Part shown: piece by piece, positions 9,225 to 18,100 of the stretch
How the letters are laid out: every line of letters starts with the position of its first letter
Position numbering within the stretch: the stretch's first letter is position 1
The notes under the pieces: generated by a model
What the model saw: the letters and a program-made list of their open reading frames with translations, nothing else
Told to the model about the DNA's origin: nothing
Databases searched by the model: none
Source of the DNA: Anaerocolumna sp.
Lineage (GTDB): Bacteria > Bacillota > Clostridia > Lachnospirales > Lachnospiraceae
Reading direction: 5' to 3'
Length of the DNA stretch: 36,201 bases
Assembly: GCA_029256725.1 (NCBI GenBank)
Contig: JAQSXJ010000048.1
Span: forward strand, 1 to 36,201
Program-made: the position numbers and the translations under genes

Positions 9225-9267
9225 ACACATGTCTTGCTATAATTGAAATACATAATATGAATACTTA

Positions 9268-9286
9268 ATATAACTTGTAGTTATAT
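9268..9286. promoter_or_regulatory. LysR-type box, 19-bp perfect palindrome
   Basis: 8-bp arms flank a TGT centre (ATATAACT-TGT-AGTTATAT), and it contains the T-N11-A pattern of LysR-family sites. It lies about 45 bp upstream of the leuB -10, where an activator would bind. Confidence 0.55.
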
Positions 9287-9319
9287 CTATAAATATGTTT
9301 CCCATGATGTATCAATGAT

Positions 9320-9334
9320 ATTGCAAAAAGCAAT
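9320..9334. promoter_or_regulatory. Second LysR-type box overlapping the regulator's promoter
   Basis: ATTGCAAAAAGCAAT (5-bp arms) contains T-N11-A. It overlaps TTGCAA (9321-9326), which with TAAAAT (9343-9348, 16-nt spacer) forms a plausible promoter for the LysR gene. The overlap suggests autorepression. Confidence 0.5.
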
Positions 9335-9390
9335 TTCGTATTTAAAATGTTTAGACCACGATAGTAATAAATCTTAAAGGAGGCAACACG

Positions 9391-10293
9391 TTGGATGCTA
9401 ATCTAACCTTATATCGAATATTTAATTCTGTGGCAGGTACCGGCAATATATCCCGCTCTGCAAAGGAACTCTATATCAGCCAGCCTGCTGTCAGCAAAGC
9501 CATACAAACCTTAGAAGAAAGCCTAAAAATGACGCTTTTCATTCGTTCTTCAAGAGGTGTAAGGCTCACCAGTGAAGGCAGTGTGCTCTATGAATACACA
9601 AAATCTGCTTTTGATACCCTAAAACAGGCGGAGTTGACCCTCTCCCGTATTCAGGGTCTTGGCATGGGGCACATAAGGATTGGTGTAAGCACCACTTTAT
9701 GTAAATATATCCTGCTACCCTATCTTAAGCAATTTGTAATACAATATCCCCACATTAAAATAACTATTGAATGTCAGTCTACTTATAAAACTATCGATCT
9801 TTTGCAATCAGGGAAAATCGATATCGGATTAATCGGTAAACCTGACAGTTTAAAAGATATGGATTTTTATGAAATAACACAGATAGAGGATATTTTCGTA
9901 GGCACCAAGACATATTTAAACAACTTAAGCCTGCAGCTTCAGGAACCCTCCGCCACTACAATAGATATACTTAAAAACGCTAATGTTATGCTTCTGGATG
10001 AGAAGAACATCACCCGCCTCTACGTTGAGGATTACTTCTCACGTAATAATATAAAGACAAATCAACTTTTAGAAGTAAGTAATATGGATCTGCTAATTGA
10101 ATTTGCAAAAATTGGACTCGGAATTTCTTGCGTTATCAAAGAATTTATTCAAGAGGAATTATCAAGAGGGGAATTGATCAATCTACCTCTAAACCCTCCT
10201 CTTATAAAAAGATCTGTAGGTTTTGCCTACAGTAAGAGCTCCTATCTGCCTGATTCATTAAGGCACTTCATCGATTTTTATAAGACAATATAG
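9391..10293 (+). CDS. LysR family transcriptional regulator, probable leu operon regulator
   Basis: The 300-residue protein has an N-terminal winged helix-turn-helix (residues 1-60, with SRSAKELYISQPAVSKAIQTLEESL) and a C-terminal periplasmic-binding-protein-like effector domain (about residues 90-295). It starts with TTG at 9391, preceded 7 nt away by AAAGGAGG, which is decisive. It is divergent from leuB across 241 nt that contain two LysR-type palindromes, so it probably controls leuBCD and itself. The effector is unknown; a leucine-pathway intermediate such as 2-isopropylmalate is a guess by analogy with other leucine-linked LysR proteins. Confidence 0.88.
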   Translation: MDANLTLYRIFNSVAGTGNISRSAKELYISQPAVSKAIQTLEESLKMTLFIRSSRGVRLTSEGSVLYEYTKSAFDTLKQAELTLSRIQGLGMGHIRIGVSTTLCKYILLPYLKQFVIQYPHIKITIECQSTYKTIDLLQSGKIDIGLIGKPDSLKDMDFYEITQIEDIFVGTKTYLNNLSLQLQEPSATTIDILKNANVMLLDEKNITRLYVEDYFSRNNIKTNQLLEVSNMDLLIEFAKIGLGISCVIKEFIQEELSRGELINLPLNPPLIKRSVGFAYSKSSYLPDSLRHFIDFYKTI

Positions 10294-10332
10294 AGTTAAA
10301 ATTGCAGCTTTCTATCCACTACGGGTGTTACG

Positions 10333-10397
10333 TTTACACTTTTACACCATGCATATTGCAGGTTTACCTGGGTTACTGCCCAAATAAAGAGTGTAAA
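10333..10397 (+). terminator. Weak hairpin after the LysR gene
   Basis: TTTACACT (10333-10340) pairs with AGTGTAAA (10390-10397), with smaller hairpins in the long loop and CTTTTT shortly after. It is a low-confidence terminator. Confidence 0.25.
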
Positions 10398-10476
10398 ATG
10401 TCTTTTTATCTCATACTAGAGTCAGACGGTACATCGGCTGCATATACTAATATAAAATAAAAAGAAAGAACCTCCT

Positions 10477-10968
10477 ATGACTCAATATAATTTTTACTCG
10501 GGAACAATTATATCGATTGAGGACATTCTTCTGGATTCAAGGGATAGCTTAGGCTGTAATAAGCTGTTTACCATTGAGGATCTGGATAAAAACATTATAA
10601 CCTTCTTAATATCGCCTTCCACTTATTTCATTGATAATACGACTGCTGTAGAAGGTGATTTTATTACTGGTTTTTATGATGCCAATGCACCGGTCCCTTT
10701 AATCTATCCTCCAAGATTCCGCGCTCTTTTCGTAGCTGTTAACCTTGAAGATACCAATGTTAAGGTGGATTATTTTGACAGGAATCTACTAAGCAGCGAC
10801 GGAATGCTTAAGCTTAATATTGGATCAGATACAACTGTGGTTCTTGAGAATGGCCAGCTTTTTTATCAACGCCCGTCTAATCATTATCTTATCGTTCTCT
10901 ACGGCCCCTCAACCAGAAGTATTCCTGCTATGACAACTCCTTTTAGAATTATTGTCCTATGCAGGTAA
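10477..10968 (+). CDS. Conserved hypothetical protein, unknown function
   Basis: I do not recognise a named family for this 163-residue protein. It has no signal peptide or membrane segment. It is rich in beta-strand-like sequence and has a distinctive FYDANAPVPLIYPPRFRALFVAV segment near residues 66-88 and a TYFIDN turn before it, resembling small beta-barrel proteins seen in Clostridia. The upstream ribosome binding site is weak (GAAAGAA). It stands alone between the LysR gene and the convergent mutY and ends in a strong hairpin. Confidence 0.65.
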   Translation: MTQYNFYSGTIISIEDILLDSRDSLGCNKLFTIEDLDKNIITFLISPSTYFIDNTTAVEGDFITGFYDANAPVPLIYPPRFRALFVAVNLEDTNVKVDYFDRNLLSSDGMLKLNIGSDTTVVLENGQLFYQRPSNHYLIVLYGPSTRSIPAMTTPFRIIVLCR

Positions 10969-11004
10969 TATAAATAGGGGTTGTGTTGCAACCCCTATTT
11001 ATAT
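10968..11004. terminator. Strong hairpin between convergent genes
   Basis: A perfect 16-bp stem (10968-10983 with 10989-11004) and 5-nt loop starts at the stop codon of the upstream gene. There is no long T-run, but the AT-rich base and position between convergent genes fit a two-way terminator. Confidence 0.7.
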
Positions 11005-11066
11005 ATGATTTGTGTCCCAAAAGGTCAGTTATTCATATGGGACAGTAAATTACATCTTAGAAAGAA

Positions 11067-12164
11067 TCACGCTTCAATTTCAGGTATGAACTTTTTATAA
11101 TAATCAAAAGCCGAAGGCAAGGAATATATTTCTTTTATTTCCAGAGGTGATGCCCAAACAGCCTGAGGTTTCTCATTCTCACTGGCAGCTTCATAATTAC
11201 TTTTTTCTGCTGCGTATTCCTTAAGTTTTATTCTATAACCGGTCATAAGCCATTCTACATGGGAAAAAATATGTTTACTGTCTCCAAGTGGGACAAGTTC
11301 TTCGACCAAATATCCTTCTCGTTCCAGATACTCTAGCGCTCCATCCGGCGGCAATTTGTTCTCTGTTCCGGGTAGTTCATACAAACCTGCCAATAATCCT
11401 GTTCCGGGCCTTTTAAACAATGCATATTTATTGCCCTGCTCTATGAGAAAAATAGTTCTTTCTACAATCTGTCTCGGTTTTTTGTCTTTTTTCACTGGTA
11501 TTCTGTCTTCCGTATGATTCTTAAAGGCTTTGCACATATGCATCAAGGGGCATTTATCGCACAAAGGTTTTCCAACCGGTATACATACAGTAGCTCCAAG
11601 TTCCATTATTGCCTGGTTATAGTCTCCCGGTCTGCTCTTTGGCATAATTTCCCGTAAATCATTCTCTAACCGACTCTTTACCTTCGTCTCAGTAATATCA
11701 TCAAAACTTCCAGCTACCCGCATCATTACCCGTAGCACATTACCATCAACCGCTGGTTCCGGTAATTGAAATGCAATAGAAGATATCGCACCGGCAGTAT
11801 AACTCCCGATACCCGGCAATCTTAATAGTTCATGATAATCTCCGGGTAATTCACCGCCATAATCAGAAGTTAATATCTTAGCTGTCTTTTGCAGATTTCT
11901 TGCACGATTGTAATAACCCAGTCCCTCCCACAGCTTAAGCAGCTTTTCCTCTGAAATCTCTGCCAGAGAAGTAATATCAGGCAAAGTAGTAATAAATCTT
12001 TCAAAATATGCTTTTACTGCTTCAACTCTGGTCTGCTGCAGCATAATTTCCGATATCCATACATAATAGGGTTTCGGATTCTCTCTCCAGGGAAGTATCC
12101 TGGCATTTAATTGATACCAGTCCAATAAGAAATCTATGGTCTGGGAATAATCATATTTCATCAC
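11067..12164 (-). CDS. mutY: A/G-specific adenine DNA glycosylase
   Basis: The 365-residue enzyme removes adenine mispaired with 8-oxoguanine in DNA. Visible are the ISEIMLQQT catalytic region (E39), the helix-hairpin-helix LPGIGSYTAGAI (residues 116-127), the catalytic aspartate D140 in AVDGNVLR, and a [4Fe-4S] loop with C194, C202, C205 and C211. A C-terminal NUDIX-like domain (about 235-360) is expected to recognise 8-oxoG. The start could be GTG at 12164 (7 nt from AAAGG) or the next codon, ATG at 12161. It is a single gene, convergent with the hypothetical gene on its left. Confidence 0.94.
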   Translation of the reverse strand: MMKYDYSQTIDFLLDWYQLNARILPWRENPKPYYVWISEIMLQQTRVEAVKAYFERFITTLPDITSLAEISEEKLLKLWEGLGYYNRARNLQKTAKILTSDYGGELPGDYHELLRLPGIGSYTAGAISSIAFQLPEPAVDGNVLRVMMRVAGSFDDITETKVKSRLENDLREIMPKSRPGDYNQAIMELGATVCIPVGKPLCDKCPLMHMCKAFKNHTEDRIPVKKDKKPRQIVERTIFLIEQGNKYALFKRPGTGLLAGLYELPGTENKLPPDGALEYLEREGYLVEELVPLGDSKHIFSHVEWLMTGYRIKLKEYAAEKSNYEAASENEKPQAVWASPLEIKEIYSLPSAFDYYKKFIPEIEA

Positions 12165-12252
12165 TCAGTAACCTTTCTAAATTACGGTTCTAGTAGAACT
12201 TAAAAGTCTAAAACAGGGCTTTTTATGTGACAGGTGAGATTTCTCACTACAT

Positions 12253-12286
12253 AAAAAACGCGCCGGGAAATTAACTCCGGCACGTT
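12253..12286 (-). terminator. Intrinsic terminator of ilvC
   Basis: On the minus strand AACGTGCCGG pairs with CCGGCGCGTT (one G-T pair), followed by TTTTTT. It lies 15 nt after the ilvC stop codon. Confidence 0.9.
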
Positions 12287-12300
12287 CGTCTTGCTGCTAA

Positions 12301-13317
<1,017 letters not shown>

Positions 13318-13350
13318 TTATCCTCCTAATGAAAATATATTATTATTGAA

Positions 13351-13384
13351 AAAGTGTAACAACACATATGTGTAACAACACTTT
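13351..13384. promoter_or_regulatory. Double GTGTTGTTACAC motif between ilvN and ilvC
   Basis: On the minus strand GTGTTGTTACAC occurs twice (13370-13381 and 13354-13365), separated by ATAT. Each copy is a small inverted repeat (GTGT/ACAC), and the pair nests into a larger hairpin closed by AAAGTGT/ACACTTT with TTTTT after it. It could be a paired operator, an attenuator or a partial terminator. Confidence 0.45.
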
Positions 13385-13480
13385 GGAATAATACCTATCA
13401 ACCTGTATACCGCATCTGCATACAGCTACGGGCGCTGACGAAAATATAGAACGCAAATTTATTAGTATAATTCACATATA

Positions 13481-13987
13481 CTAGTCATCCAAATAGTCGG
13501 CTATATCTCCCGAACCTCTGGCAAGTCCCGTAATACCGGTGCGAACCATTTCTTTAATTGTAAAGCCTTCCAATAATTTAATAAAAGCATCTATCTTTGC
13601 TTGATTTCCCGTAAGCTCTATCATCAGGGATTCCATCGCAACATCCACAATTTTGGCACGGAAGATATCAGCTACCGCTATAACAGCCTGTCTCTCTTCT
13701 ACAGAAACAAGAACCTTTACAAGAATTAATTCCCTGCATACGGACTCTTCCGGCAATAATTCTCTTACTTCTCTCACATCTTCAAGCTTTAAGAGCTGCT
13801 TACCTATCTGTTCCAGAATCTGGTCATCTCCATTGACCACAACTGTCATCCGGGAATACAAAGGATCCTGGGTCACACCTACTGTGAGGCTGTCTATATT
13901 ATAACCTCTTCTGCTGAATAAGCCGGAGACACGACTTAGAACTCCTGCTGTATTATCCACCAGTATTGACAATACCATCTTCTTCAT
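13481..13987 (-). CDS. ilvN: Acetolactate synthase small (regulatory) subunit
   Basis: The 168-residue regulatory subunit of acetohydroxyacid synthase binds valine for feedback control and stimulates the catalytic subunit. An ACT domain spans about residues 4-75 (VLSILVDNTAGVLSRVSGLF), followed by the C-terminal small-subunit domain. The start at 13987 (MKKMVLS) has GAGG upstream and matches the family; the longer frame adds 11 residues unlike the family. The catalytic subunit gene ilvB is not adjacent, which is unusual for the usual ilvBNC order. It is also known as ilvH in some genomes. Confidence 0.93.
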   Translation of the reverse strand: MKKMVLSILVDNTAGVLSRVSGLFSRRGYNIDSLTVGVTQDPLYSRMTVVVNGDDQILEQIGKQLLKLEDVREVRELLPEESVCRELILVKVLVSVEERQAVIAVADIFRAKIVDVAMESLMIELTGNQAKIDAFIKLLEGFTIKEMVRTGITGLARGSGDIADYLDD

Positions 13988-14083
13988 ATTTGCCTCGCAA
14001 TCCGCCGCCAAAGACGGCATAATATCCTAACCACTTTACAGCAGTAACTCGATACAGCAGCATACTGTATATAAATTGTCTAC

Positions 14084-14112
14084 ATTGTAACAATATGAAA
14101 ATCAAATGTCAA
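14084..14112 (-). promoter_or_regulatory. Consensus promoter of ilvN-ilvC
   Basis: On the minus strand TTGACA and TACAAT are separated by 17 nt. The predicted leader is about 90 nt. I found no T-box motif in it. Confidence 0.8.
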
Positions 14113-14195
14113 TAAAGAAAACCCGAAAAACAGAATTCGGCAAGAAAACATCTTTCGTAAGAACTGTAAAAAAAGTACCATAAACCTTATAAAAT

Positions 14196-15158
14196 CTATA
14201 ATATCAGCATTAATGCAGCATTTCTGATTAGTCCGGTTTTGAAAAAACCATACCGGAAACAAAGGCTTCTTCTTGCAATCCAATTCTTCCTCATCAGTTC
14301 TGCCATTGCATAAACTTTCATTTTTTTGTCATCACTTAAGGAATCTTTGTAGATTTCATAAAACTCCTGTGCCTGTGATACATTGGAGTAAATGGATTTT
14401 TTTTGTTCTTTCAGTGCCGCGATCCTTTTCTTCACATAGCCGGTAAAATCCTGATTTCCCACTACATTTCTGCCATGCTGTCTATAATAGATTGTTGGAT
14501 GAGGCAGATATACAATATGACCGAAAGCAGCACCAAGAAGTCCTATCCACCAATCATGATATCTTGCATGAACAGGTAACACTGTAAGTTTTTTTACAAG
14601 TGCGGCGTTAAACATCATAGTGCAGCCGATAAGCTTATTCTCCATAAGAATATTTCCAAAACCAAGTTTTGTGGTATCTAAATGATTGCTCTTATGAAAA
14701 GAGGATGCTATTGCACCCAGATGCTCATCCGCTATTATTGCATCTGTAAATATCACCAAAGGAAGCTTGCAGGAATATTTTTTCTCAAACCTTTTCATAG
14801 CCTTTAGTGTTTTTTCAATTTTATCCGGCATCCAAACATCATCCTGGTCACAGAACATATAATATTGATTTCCTGTGCTTTCCCCCTCTGAGGTCACGTC
14901 CTTGTACCCAGCTGCAATATTTACACCTTCTAAGAAATTCAGGGTTACCCCTTTATTAGAGGTATTAACAATATAATGAATACGCTCTGGATCTTCCTCT
15001 ATCTGACTTCTTACTATTTCAGGTGTATTATCCCTGGAACCGTCATCGAAAATCCAGAGCACCCAATCCTCATAGGTACTCTCTCTGATTGACATGATCT
15101 GTTCCTTGATATATTCTTCTCCGTTATATGCTGCCATTATGATATGAACTCTGTCCAT
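14196..15158 (-). CDS. GT2 glycosyltransferase, rhamnosyltransferase-like
   Basis: The 320-residue GT-A fold enzyme transfers a sugar, probably rhamnose, onto a cell-surface polysaccharide. The N-terminal HIIMAAYNGEEYIKEQI and FDDGS (residues 37-41) form the nucleotide-sugar site, and CDQDDVWMPDK is the DXD-type metal site. No membrane segment is obvious apart from a hydrophobic C-terminal end. AGGAG lies before the start. It follows another rhamnosyltransferase-like gene by 200 nt on the same strand. The donor and acceptor are inferred from family resemblance only. Confidence 0.85.
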   Translation of the reverse strand: MDRVHIIMAAYNGEEYIKEQIMSIRESTYEDWVLWIFDDGSRDNTPEIVRSQIEEDPERIHYIVNTSNKGVTLNFLEGVNIAAGYKDVTSEGESTGNQYYMFCDQDDVWMPDKIEKTLKAMKRFEKKYSCKLPLVIFTDAIIADEHLGAIASSFHKSNHLDTTKLGFGNILMENKLIGCTMMFNAALVKKLTVLPVHARYHDWWIGLLGAAFGHIVYLPHPTIYYRQHGRNVVGNQDFTGYVKKRIAALKEQKKSIYSNVSQAQEFYEIYKDSLSDDKKMKVYAMAELMRKNWIARRSLCFRYGFFKTGLIRNAALMLIL

Positions 15159-15328
15159 AACCAGCTCCTATCTGCGTGCTTTGAAACGCGAACAAAATCA
15201 AGGGAGTGAAATACTTTCTTCCACTCTTATCCTCTTTTTTAAGATATCCAATTTTCCACTGGATATCTGTTATTTCTAAATTCGAAAAACATTTTTGTCT
15301 TCCACAACTAATGTCTATGGATATGCAA

Positions 15329-15350
15329 AGCATACGACAAACGGTATGCT
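15329..15350. other. Small hairpin between the two glycosyltransferase genes
   Basis: AGCATAC (15329-15335) pairs perfectly with GTATGCT (15344-15350), just after the stop codon of the upstream gene on the minus strand. It lacks a real T-run, so termination would be partial at most. Confidence 0.3.
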
Positions 15351-15358
15351 TAACGCCT

Positions 15359-16369
15359 TTATTTATTGTTAAAATAGCTAGGATTCATACTGATTTTTTT
15401 TATCAGAGAAAGGGGGAGGTTTTTATAATTCTTACCTGCAAGATATCCTAAATATTTATAGCCACTCTCTGCAATCAGACCCGGAAGCAGATAAAATCTT
15501 CCACTTTTAAATAAATGAGCAGAGGTCTTAAGCACCATTTTCTTTCCTTCATTCTCAGATTTAATTCCAGAAAATATTTCAGGAAAATCAGCTTGTGAAA
15601 CTGCAAGATCAAAGTTTCTTTTAAACTGTTCCTTGCAGGTATAGCTATGGGAATGATATACCTTAGCCTCTGATGTATAAGCAATGGAGTACCCAGCTTT
15701 AATAATTCCAGCTGCCATTATCATATCTTCGTTGAAAATAGTTTTCTTCACAAAACCGCCAAGTCCTTCATAGACTTCTCTTCGGTAAGCAGCACAGACA
15801 TTGGAACAGAAATAAGTCTTAATTCCAAGCTCAGGAAGATCAGTAAGGCTTTTTGTAGAGCTTACTTCAGGATAATTAAACTTTCTCGTATAACTTTCAA
15901 TAATACCGGCATCTTCTCTGGGGAGCTGTCTGGCATAAGCCGCTGCTATTTTAGTATCCACAAAAGCAGCTTTCATATTGCTTATAAGATGGGTGTCACT
16001 TGGAACAGCATCCTGTGTCATAAACATCAGCAGGTCAGCGCTTGATAAAGAAGCTCCATATGCCCTGGTTGCTCCATGATCGAAATCTTTCTTACTTACT
16101 TCAATGAACTCTATGCGAAAATTACTGTCCTCCAGTTCCATCGCATAGGTTACATACTCCTGTCCAGGCTCAGTTCTTCTGCTGTCCCTGTCTTTTTCTT
16201 CTTCCACGGTCTGCAATAGAATAATTCTGTCAGGCTTGTCCTTTTGTTTTTTCAGACGCTCAATAAGATGTTTAAATTTTATATCAGGTTTATATACCGG
16301 AATAATGAGGTCCAGTTTCAAGGCTCCTGCTGCTGCTTCTTCCTCTATCTTAATATCTGTGTTTTCCAT
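15359..16369 (-). CDS. GT2 glycosyltransferase, rhamnosyltransferase-like
   Basis: The 336-residue protein belongs to the family 2 glycosyltransferases. LDLIIPVYKPDIKF starts the GT-A domain, KDFDHGATRAYG matches the DHG-TR signature of dTDP-rhamnosyltransferases, FMTQDAVPSD replaces the DXD, and FCSNVCAAYRREVY and FNEDMIMAAG follow in the family order. It probably adds rhamnose to a surface glycan. The ribosome binding site is distant (GAAAGG, about 13 nt). A good promoter lies at 16447-16476, so this gene probably heads a two-gene unit with the next transferase. Confidence 0.87.
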   Translation of the reverse strand: MENTDIKIEEEAAAGALKLDLIIPVYKPDIKFKHLIERLKKQKDKPDRIILLQTVEEEKDRDSRRTEPGQEYVTYAMELEDSNFRIEFIEVSKKDFDHGATRAYGASLSSADLLMFMTQDAVPSDTHLISNMKAAFVDTKIAAAYARQLPREDAGIIESYTRKFNYPEVSSTKSLTDLPELGIKTYFCSNVCAAYRREVYEGLGGFVKKTIFNEDMIMAAGIIKAGYSIAYTSEAKVYHSHSYTCKEQFKRNFDLAVSQADFPEIFSGIKSENEGKKMVLKTSAHLFKSGRFYLLPGLIAESGYKYLGYLAGKNYKNLPLSLIKKISMNPSYFNNK

Positions 16370-16446
16370 ATCAGATATATCCTTTCTTTCCTATGCTTAA
16401 ATCCAACTGTTTGTTGTTTTACTTTTTTCTTATGTAATTGATATAT

Positions 16447-16476
16447 ATCATACTCATCATCTGTTTCATTTGTCAA
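16447..16476 (-). promoter_or_regulatory. Promoter of the glycosyltransferase pair
   Basis: On the minus strand TTGACA and TATGAT are separated by 18 nt, about 80 nt before the start codon. Confidence 0.6.
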
Positions 16477-16516
16477 GGAATTACCTGTTTACTTTTATAA
16501 ATATTATAGAGCGCAC

Positions 16517-16558
16517 AAAAAGAAGCTGTCTGAATTTCTGTGAATCAAACAGCTTCTT
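16517..16558 (-). terminator. Intrinsic terminator of the HtrA gene
   Basis: On the minus strand AAGAAGCTGT pairs perfectly with ACAGCTTCTT, ending in five T residues. It lies about 45 nt after the protease stop codon. Confidence 0.8.
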
Positions 16559-16603
16559 CTGTTTATATCAATTTATTTTATTGTAATTCGTTTTTTCCAA
16601 TTA

Positions 16604-17881
16604 TTATTCTACCGGCTTCGTACCCAAAGTAATATCCAGGGATTTCTCTTCGTATTTACCGTTTACAAGTGATTGCACCTTAAGGGTACCGGTTGTGCCT
16701 GCCTTTGAATAACTTAAAGCCTTCTGAAGATCTTCCATGGAGCTAACTGTAACATTGTTAAGACCAACGATAATATCCCCTACCTGTAAACCTGCATTAG
16801 CAGCAGCCGAATTATCCTCTATCTCGCTTACATAAACACCTGTCGGCATATTAAAGCTTGCGGCATAATCTCCGGTGTTCTTACCAAGAATTCCAAGATA
16901 AGCACTCTGTGTACTGTCAGTAGTATTGTCTACCAATTCATTGATTACAGGAATAGCATCGCTGATAGGAATGGAATAACCAACACTTTCAACACTTTCA
17001 TCTACGTATTTAACAGAATTGATTCCAATTACTTCGCCTTTAGAATTTAACAAGGCACCTCCGCTGTTTCCTGGATTGATAGCAGCATCTGTCTGTATTA
17101 GTTTAAAGGTTATATTATCAACCGTTACTTCCCGATCCACACCACTAATATATCCAACAGTTACAGATTGTCCATAACCTAATGCATTTCCTATTGCTAT
17201 AGCCATTTCACCAAGTTTTAAGGTAGAAGAATCACCTAAAGTGGCTACTTTAATATTATCAATAGTTCCTTCGGGCAGATCACTTACCTTAACAGAAACC
17301 ACTGCAAGATCAGAACCTGGTGCTGTTCCTTTAATTGTAGCTGGGGCAGTTTTATCATCATTGAATACAATTTCAACTGAAGTTGCATTCTCTACTACAT
17401 GATTATTAGTGGCTATTAATATCTCATTATTATTCTGTCCGATAATGATACCGGAACCGCTGCCTTCTTCCTGCTGGTTGTACTGTCTGCCAAAGAAATC
17501 GGAAGTAACCTGATCGATGGTGGAATTAATAGCCACTATAGAGGGCATTACATTTTCAACTACAGTAGACACATCACTTGAGGCATTAGAACTTGAAGTA
17601 CTTGTTTCTATGGTTGTTACCCCATCAGCGCCAGTGCTGTTGTCGGTAGATACAGAACCTTCTTTCACAATGTTATTGCTGCCTGATGTCAATGTATAGT
17701 ATCCCTGGAAAGCGGCTCCTGCTACAAGCCCAAATACCAAAGCGGAAGCTACTAGTTTTACAAAGCCTTTTCCTCTGCCTTTTTTCTTCTTCACCTTTTT
17801 AGGAATATCTTCTGTGAAGACGCCCTGTCCTTCAATGATTTTATTGTCATTCTCATAATTAAATTCGTTAAATTCACTCAT
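16604..17881 (-). CDS. HtrA/DegP-type membrane-anchored serine protease
   Basis: The 425-residue protein is an S1C protease that degrades or refolds damaged exported proteins at the cell surface. A basic cytoplasmic N terminus (KKVKKKKGRGKG, 28-39) is followed by one membrane segment (about 41-64), a Ser/Thr-rich linker (about 75-108), the trypsin-like domain with triad H161, D191 and S273 (GNSGGA), and one PDZ domain (about 325-415). AAGGAG lies 8 nt before the start. The architecture matches Firmicutes HtrA proteins. No regulatory partner is adjacent, so the trigger for expression is unknown. Confidence 0.94.
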   Translation of the reverse strand: MSEFNEFNYENDNKIIEGQGVFTEDIPKKVKKKKGRGKGFVKLVASALVFGLVAGAAFQGYYTLTSGSNNIVKEGSVSTDNSTGADGVTTIETSTSSSNASSDVSTVVENVMPSIVAINSTIDQVTSDFFGRQYNQQEEGSGSGIIIGQNNNEILIATNNHVVENATSVEIVFNDDKTAPATIKGTAPGSDLAVVSVKVSDLPEGTIDNIKVATLGDSSTLKLGEMAIAIGNALGYGQSVTVGYISGVDREVTVDNITFKLIQTDAAINPGNSGGALLNSKGEVIGINSVKYVDESVESVGYSIPISDAIPVINELVDNTTDSTQSAYLGILGKNTGDYAASFNMPTGVYVSEIEDNSAAANAGLQVGDIIVGLNNVTVSSMEDLQKALSYSKAGTTGTLKVQSLVNGKYEEKSLDITLGTKPVE

Positions 17882-18100
17882 ATCTCATTCTCCTTTCAAT
17901 TTCTGCAATCTATTTTATATGTTGTTTTCCTTGTTATGAGTAGAGTTTAACATTAAAATATGTTTTATTTGTGTAGAGAAATTGAAAAAATTATGAACTC
18001 CATAAGTTTTTTTACCTTCACTAACACAGGAAAATAGATGATAAGCTATTATTTTTGCATACTGAAAAATCCGATAATATCCACTTATGTAATTGTTCGT

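Noticed and set aside
13481..14112. T-box or leader-peptide attenuator before ilvN
   Set aside because: The predicted leader is only about 90 nt, and no T-box core sequence or run of Leu/Val/Ile codons was found.
15124..15333. 69-codon minus-strand ORF between the glycosyltransferases
   Set aside because: No ribosome binding site, no family resemblance, and it overlaps the start of the downstream transferase in another frame.
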